Below, in pieces: positions 39,766 to 43,081 of a stretch of DNA of 43,081 nucleotides (position 1 is its first letter; each line of letters starts with the position of its first letter). The DNA is taken from NCBI GenBank assembly GCA_013316395.1, contig WSMU01000003.1, positions 1 through 43,081 of the forward strand, given 5' to 3'. The notes below the pieces were generated by a model, which searched no databases, had not been told where the DNA came from, and was given only the letters and a program-made list of their open reading frames with translations. Position numbers and translations under genes: made by a program. Source of the stretch: Alphaproteobacteria bacterium (GTDB lineage Bacteria; Pseudomonadota; Alphaproteobacteria; Rs-D84).

Positions 39766-40794
39766 ATGATTGAAAAAAATTGGATGACTTTGATTAAGCC
39801 GAAAAAGCTGAATATCAAAGTGGATGAGCATAATCCAAACCTGGCAACATTGGTTGCCGAACCCCTGGAAAAAGGATATGGTTTAACATTGGGTACCGCA
39901 TTGCGTCGCGTATTATTGTCGTCGTTGCAGGGTTGCGCACCTATTTATATCAAGATTGACGGGGTACAACACGAATTTTCTTCGCTGCAGGGTATTCGCG
40001 AAGATGTAACTGATATCATCCTGAACCTGAAGGGTGTTTATTTCAAAGCCCTGACCGAAGGTCAGCACAAGGCCATACTGAAAGTAAAAGGCCCGGCCGT
40101 TGTTACCGCGGGGATGATTGAAACATCCGGCAGCGTTGAGGTTATGAACAAAGATGTTGAAATCTGCACACTGGACAAGGGCGCATCTTTGGATATGGAA
40201 ATAACATTGGCCACAGGTCGTGGTTATGTTCCGGCATCTGCGCATGCAGACGGGCTGCCGCTGGGTGTGATTCCGGTAGATTCTATTTTCTCGCCGATTT
40301 TGAACGTTGCAACAGAAGTTTCTGCAACCCGTGTCGGCCAATCTACGGATTTTGACAAACTGGAACTGACTGTTAAAACAAACGGCAGCGTTTCGCCCGA
40401 AGATGCGATTGCATACGCCGCGCGTATTTTGACAGACCAGTTGGTTGTATTTATCAACTTCGAAGACCCGGCGCAGATTAACGCTCCGACCGAAGAAGAG
40501 AAGGCGAAAGACGCATTGCCGTTTGACCCGAAATTGCTGAAGCATGTTGATGAGCTGGAACTGTCTGTTCGTGCAAATAACTGCCTGAAGAATGACAAGA
40601 TTAACTGGCTGGGTGAACTGGTCCAGAAGACAGAAGCCGATATGCTAAAAACACCGAACTTTGGCCGCAAGTCCTTGAATGAAATCAAGGTTCAATTGGA
40701 GGCCATGGGCCTGGGCTTGGGTATGGAAGTACCGGGCTGGCCGCCGGAAAATATCGCGGAATTGGCGAAAAAATACGAAGACCCTTATAAATAA
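39766..40794 (+). CDS. rpoA: RNA polymerase alpha subunit
   Basis: A 342-residue protein with the N-terminal dimerisation domain (GYGLTLGTALRRVLLSSLQG; about 30-240), a flexible linker and the C-terminal domain (LSVRANNCLKNDKINWLGELVQKTEADMLKTPNFGRKSLNEI) that binds UP elements and activators. Unlike most genomes it has its own promoter, and a terminator separates it from rplQ. Confidence 0.97.
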   Translation: MIEKNWMTLIKPKKLNIKVDEHNPNLATLVAEPLEKGYGLTLGTALRRVLLSSLQGCAPIYIKIDGVQHEFSSLQGIREDVTDIILNLKGVYFKALTEGQHKAILKVKGPAVVTAGMIETSGSVEVMNKDVEICTLDKGASLDMEITLATGRGYVPASAHADGLPLGVIPVDSIFSPILNVATEVSATRVGQSTDFDKLELTVKTNGSVSPEDAIAYAARILTDQLVVFINFEDPAQINAPTEEEKAKDALPFDPKLLKHVDELELSVRANNCLKNDKINWLGELVQKTEADMLKTPNFGRKSLNEIKVQLEAMGLGLGMEVPGWPPENIAELAKKYEDPYK

Positions 40795-40805
40795 TAGGGT
40801 AGGGA

Positions 40806-40836
40806 AAGCAAGGGTAAAAATCCCTTGCTTTTTTTA
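40806..40836 (+). terminator. intrinsic terminator between rpoA and rplQ
   Basis: AAGCAAGGG (40806-40814) pairs with CCCTTGCTT (40822-40830) and is followed by TTTTTT. Strong by shape; rplQ therefore needs its own promoter or partial readthrough. A CCCCG/CGGGG hairpin follows at 40908-40921, just before rplQ. Confidence 0.85.
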
Positions 40837-40947
40837 TAAAATAATTTAAAATTAACCGGCTGCATATTACTGAAGCTATGTGTTTTAGGGTATGCGAATA
40901 TAACAATCCCCGTATTCGGGGCAGAAACAGATAATAAGGAGTAGTCG

Positions 40948-41457
40948 ATGAGACACGCAAAAGCAGGTCGCACTTTTAATCGCGACACAAATGCACGCAA
41001 GGCATTGTTTGTTGGCCTGGCGAAAAGCTTGATTGAAAAAGAACAGATTAAAACTACATTGCCCAAGGCAAAAGACTTGCGTCGCGTGGTTGAAAAATTG
41101 ATTACCCGTGCAAAGAACGACACTGTTGCAAACCGTCGTTTGACGGCATCTGAACTGGGCAACAGCTCTGAAAAAACAGTTAAGAAGCTGTTTGATGTTT
41201 TGGGCCCGCGCTATGCGCAGCGCCCGGGTGGTTACACACGCGTTTTAAAGGCCGGTTTCCGTTATGGTGATGCGGCACCGATGGCGATTATCGAATTGGT
41301 TGACCGTGATGAAAATGCAAAGAAAGTAGCAGCGCCTGCGGCGGAGACTCCGGTGGCCGAAGAAGTAGCCGAAGCACCGGCGAAAAAAGAAGCCGCAGCA
41401 GAAAAGAAAGCTGCAAAGAAAGAGCCGGCAAAGAAGTCTGCAAAGGCTGCGAAGTAA
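40948..41457 (+). CDS. rplQ: 50S ribosomal protein L17 with long charged tail
   Basis: A 169-residue protein. Residues 1-~120 are a normal L17 (MRHAKAGRTFNRDTNARKALFVGLAKSLIEKEQIKTT to GYTRVLKAGFRYGDAAPMAIIELVD). The last ~45 residues are Ala/Lys/Glu/Pro repeats of AEKKAAKKEPAKK type, probably disordered. Such tails occur in several alphaproteobacterial L17 proteins. GGAG lies nine bases before the ATG. Confidence 0.95.
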   Translation: MRHAKAGRTFNRDTNARKALFVGLAKSLIEKEQIKTTLPKAKDLRRVVEKLITRAKNDTVANRRLTASELGNSSEKTVKKLFDVLGPRYAQRPGGYTRVLKAGFRYGDAAPMAIIELVDRDENAKKVAAPAAETPVAEEVAEAPAKKEAAAEKKAAKKEPAKKSAKAAK

Positions 41458-41474
41458 TCGAATAATAGTACCTA

Positions 41475-41506
41475 AAAAGCATCCCCAAACGGGGATGCTT
41501 TTTTTA
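41475..41506 (+). terminator. intrinsic terminator after rplQ
   Basis: AGCATCCCC and GGGGATGCT with a run of seven or more T. It ends the ribosomal block. Confidence 0.9.
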
Positions 41507-41542
41507 TTTAATGCATGGCTAATAGCTTCTTAGAGGTGCTTA

Positions 41543-41569
41543 TATAAAAATCCCCCGTTTGGGGGATTT
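41543..41569 (-). terminator. intrinsic terminator of the minus-strand gene at the window end
   Basis: On the minus strand AAATCCCCC and GGGGGATTT are followed by TTATATAAG, directly after the stop codon. Confidence 0.75.
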
Positions 41570-41572
41570 GTT

Positions 41573-43081
41573 TTAGAACTGGGTGTCCGTACAGGTTTCC
41601 ACCGGGTCGGCCCAGGCTTTGCAATACTTGCTGCCGAACAGGGGATTGCCTTTCTTGTTACAATTTTGTGCACGTACACATTTATGACAATTTAGGGTAT
41701 CCCATTCGAATGTCGATGTGATTGTCTCTTTGTAGTTCCACTGGTTCAAGGACTTAGAGCCAATCAGCTCGCGCTGGATGCCGCCATCGGCACCGTTTGC
41801 TTTTCCGCCACCGCTGCTGGCCAGACCTATGCCTGCTATTGTGGCGCCTGCGGCGGCTGCAGCAATTCCGGCTGTAGAAATACTTCCTATACCGGCAATT
41901 GCGAATGTTGACAGCCCTCCTGTAAACGGTATTGCGACCGCAGCGCCGGCAATTGCCACGACCGACAGGATTTTACCAAACGCATTTCCGGGCGGGTTGG
42001 GTGACTTTGGCAGGGCGGATGCATCTGCGAAGTTTATGCAGGCCACACGTGCGATTTCGCGGCGTGCATCCAGCGCGTTTTCGCCGGCGATTTCTGCCAT
42101 ACGCTCGCCAATCGTTGCATAGTCTTTCAGCATCTTTTCATTAAGCTCGTCATACTTTTTATAATAGTTGCCTTTTGCGATTTTTAATGCGGATGTTGCG
42201 ATTATCGTGCGCATTTGCTTAGTAAGCTCCGGGAAGCGGGCCGCATCGGCTGAGCGTTCGCCTATTTTACGACGGGTGTCGCCGCTTTTCATGCCTTGAA
42301 CCTCGCGGCCTGTCATACAGAACTGGACCGTCGGGTCTGCCTCGATTGCTTGGATTGCGGTATCTACATTCTTTTGTAGTACTGCCAGCTCAGAGCGTAT
42401 TTTTTCCTTAGATGCGGCGCTCATATTCTTTGGGGTGTCGATTTTAGTCAGGTATTCGTCAACAGATGACAGGCGGCCGTCGTCGTTAACTTCGACGCTT
42501 TCCCAATATATTGTACCGTCTAAAACGCCAGCGAACGGTGTTATCGGACCCAGGCCAGATTGGGTGGATCCAACAACGCGCCCCAGTTCAGTATCTTGGA
42601 TTTGTGATACGTCTGTGCGGCATCCGGCGTAAGATATATCCAGTGACTCGCCAGAGCTCTTATATTCACAAATCTTATATTCCAGGGATCGCGCACCAAT
42701 ATTCTCATCTACTGCAATACCGTTACAGTCTTCTGTAGAGCCACAGACTTTAATCATTGCTTCATTAGCAGCGTTTTGGCATTGGTTTAAGAAATTGTTA
42801 TCGATATTGAGCATGATACCCTGAACCATAGTAGCGAGTTCGTCGTATACCTTTTGTCCTGTGATATCGACACCTTGTTCTTGATAAACCTTTTGGCAAC
42901 CGACAAGTTTGTCATAGGGGCACATTCTGATAATAGTATCAGTGTCGAGTCCGATACATTGAGTATAATCTGCGCCACATCTGTCATCAGATTGGAGACA
43001 TTCTTTGACTTCGTTAGTACAGCTATCGACTCTCATTGCGGACAGTCTGGCATATACGTAATCTAATATTAAGGGCTCGGC
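41573..43081 (-). CDS. large Cys-containing secreted or membrane protein (5' end outside window)
   Basis: The frame is open to the window edge, so at least 502 residues are visible and the N-terminus is missing; the ATG at 43036 is internal. The first part has paired Cys (CTNEVKEC, CGADYTQC, CPYDKLVGC), then long acidic helical sequence. Near the C-terminus are two Gly/Ala/Ile-rich hydrophobic segments (ILSVVAIAGAAVAIPFTGGLS; STAGIAAAAAGATIAGIGLAS), then CHKCVRAQNC and a last Cys-rich tail (KYCKAW, ETCTDTQF). The Cys spacing suggests an oxidising compartment. Not recognised as a known family; a surface protein or secretion-related factor are both possible. Confidence 0.65.
   Translation of the reverse strand, partial: AEPLILDYVYARLSAMRVDSCTNEVKECLQSDDRCGADYTQCIGLDTDTIIRMCPYDKLVGCQKVYQEQGVDITGQKVYDELATMVQGIMLNIDNNFLNQCQNAANEAMIKVCGSTEDCNGIAVDENIGARSLEYKICEYKSSGESLDISYAGCRTDVSQIQDTELGRVVGSTQSGLGPITPFAGVLDGTIYWESVEVNDDGRLSSVDEYLTKIDTPKNMSAASKEKIRSELAVLQKNVDTAIQAIEADPTVQFCMTGREVQGMKSGDTRRKIGERSADAARFPELTKQMRTIIATSALKIAKGNYYKKYDELNEKMLKDYATIGERMAEIAGENALDARREIARVACINFADASALPKSPNPPGNAFGKILSVVAIAGAAVAIPFTGGLSTFAIAGIGSISTAGIAAAAAGATIAGIGLASSGGGKANGADGGIQRELIGSKSLNQWNYKETITSTFEWDTLNCHKCVRAQNCNKKGNPLFGSKYCKAWADPVETCTDTQF

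Noticed and set aside
1..43081. CRISPR array, insertion sequence with terminal repeats, or rRNA genes
   Set aside because: No regularly spaced direct repeats, no transposase and no rRNA-like sequence were seen on either strand.

Overview
The window looks like the chromosome of a host- or gut-associated alphaproteobacterium. The evidence is one contiguous str-S10-spc-alpha block (rpsL-rpsG-fusA-tuf running straight into rpsJ), the long non-zinc form of S14, an Ala/Lys/Glu-rich tail on L17, a YqaA-type DedA protein, and many small secreted proteins rich in cysteine or built as fibres. The placement is an inference from gene order and protein style, not from a database search.

Layout. 1-8480: a cluster of secreted, fibre-like, coiled-coil proteins (five distinct genes), interrupted by an exact 2,830-bp tandem duplication (3701-6530 = 6531-9360). 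The duplication doubles one fibre gene and a yqaA/DedA gene and creates an in-frame RbfA-fibre fusion. 9248-15150: rbfA, a GNAT acetyltransferase, lepA, a Cys-containing unknown, a tyrosine-recombinase-like gene that seems to lack its catalytic residues, then acpP and fabF. 15319-16970: two secreted Cys-rich proteins facing each other, the second behind a long structured leader RNA, then an AMP-forming acyl-CoA synthetase on the minus strand. 18767-21121: tRNA-Pro(CGG) with a duplicated 3' end, mltG and an outer-membrane beta-barrel protein. 21480-41457: the ribosomal protein superoperon with fusA, tuf, secY and rpoA. It lacks adk and rpmJ at their usual place, carries an unknown 99-aa gene between rplO and secY, and is split between rpsK and rpoA by a reversed Cys-rich gene with its leader RNA. 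41573-43081: the 3' part of a large secreted or membrane Cys-rich protein.

The most striking novelty candidate is the leader RNA present twice (16670-16903 and 39325-39567, both minus strand). Both copies have a sigma70-type promoter, a nearly invariant 5' segment, covarying helices including a pseudoknot, a G-rich segment with two alternative partners, and a terminator-like hairpin just before the ribosome binding site of a Cys-rich secretory gene. It reads like a riboswitch or attenuator class that I do not recognise. The Cys-rich proteins themselves (three here) share a C-terminal signature, and the fibre proteins share another (a short Y-V-D/E motif after the signal peptide and a Trp-containing C-terminus), so the genome appears to run two expanded families of surface or secreted proteins.
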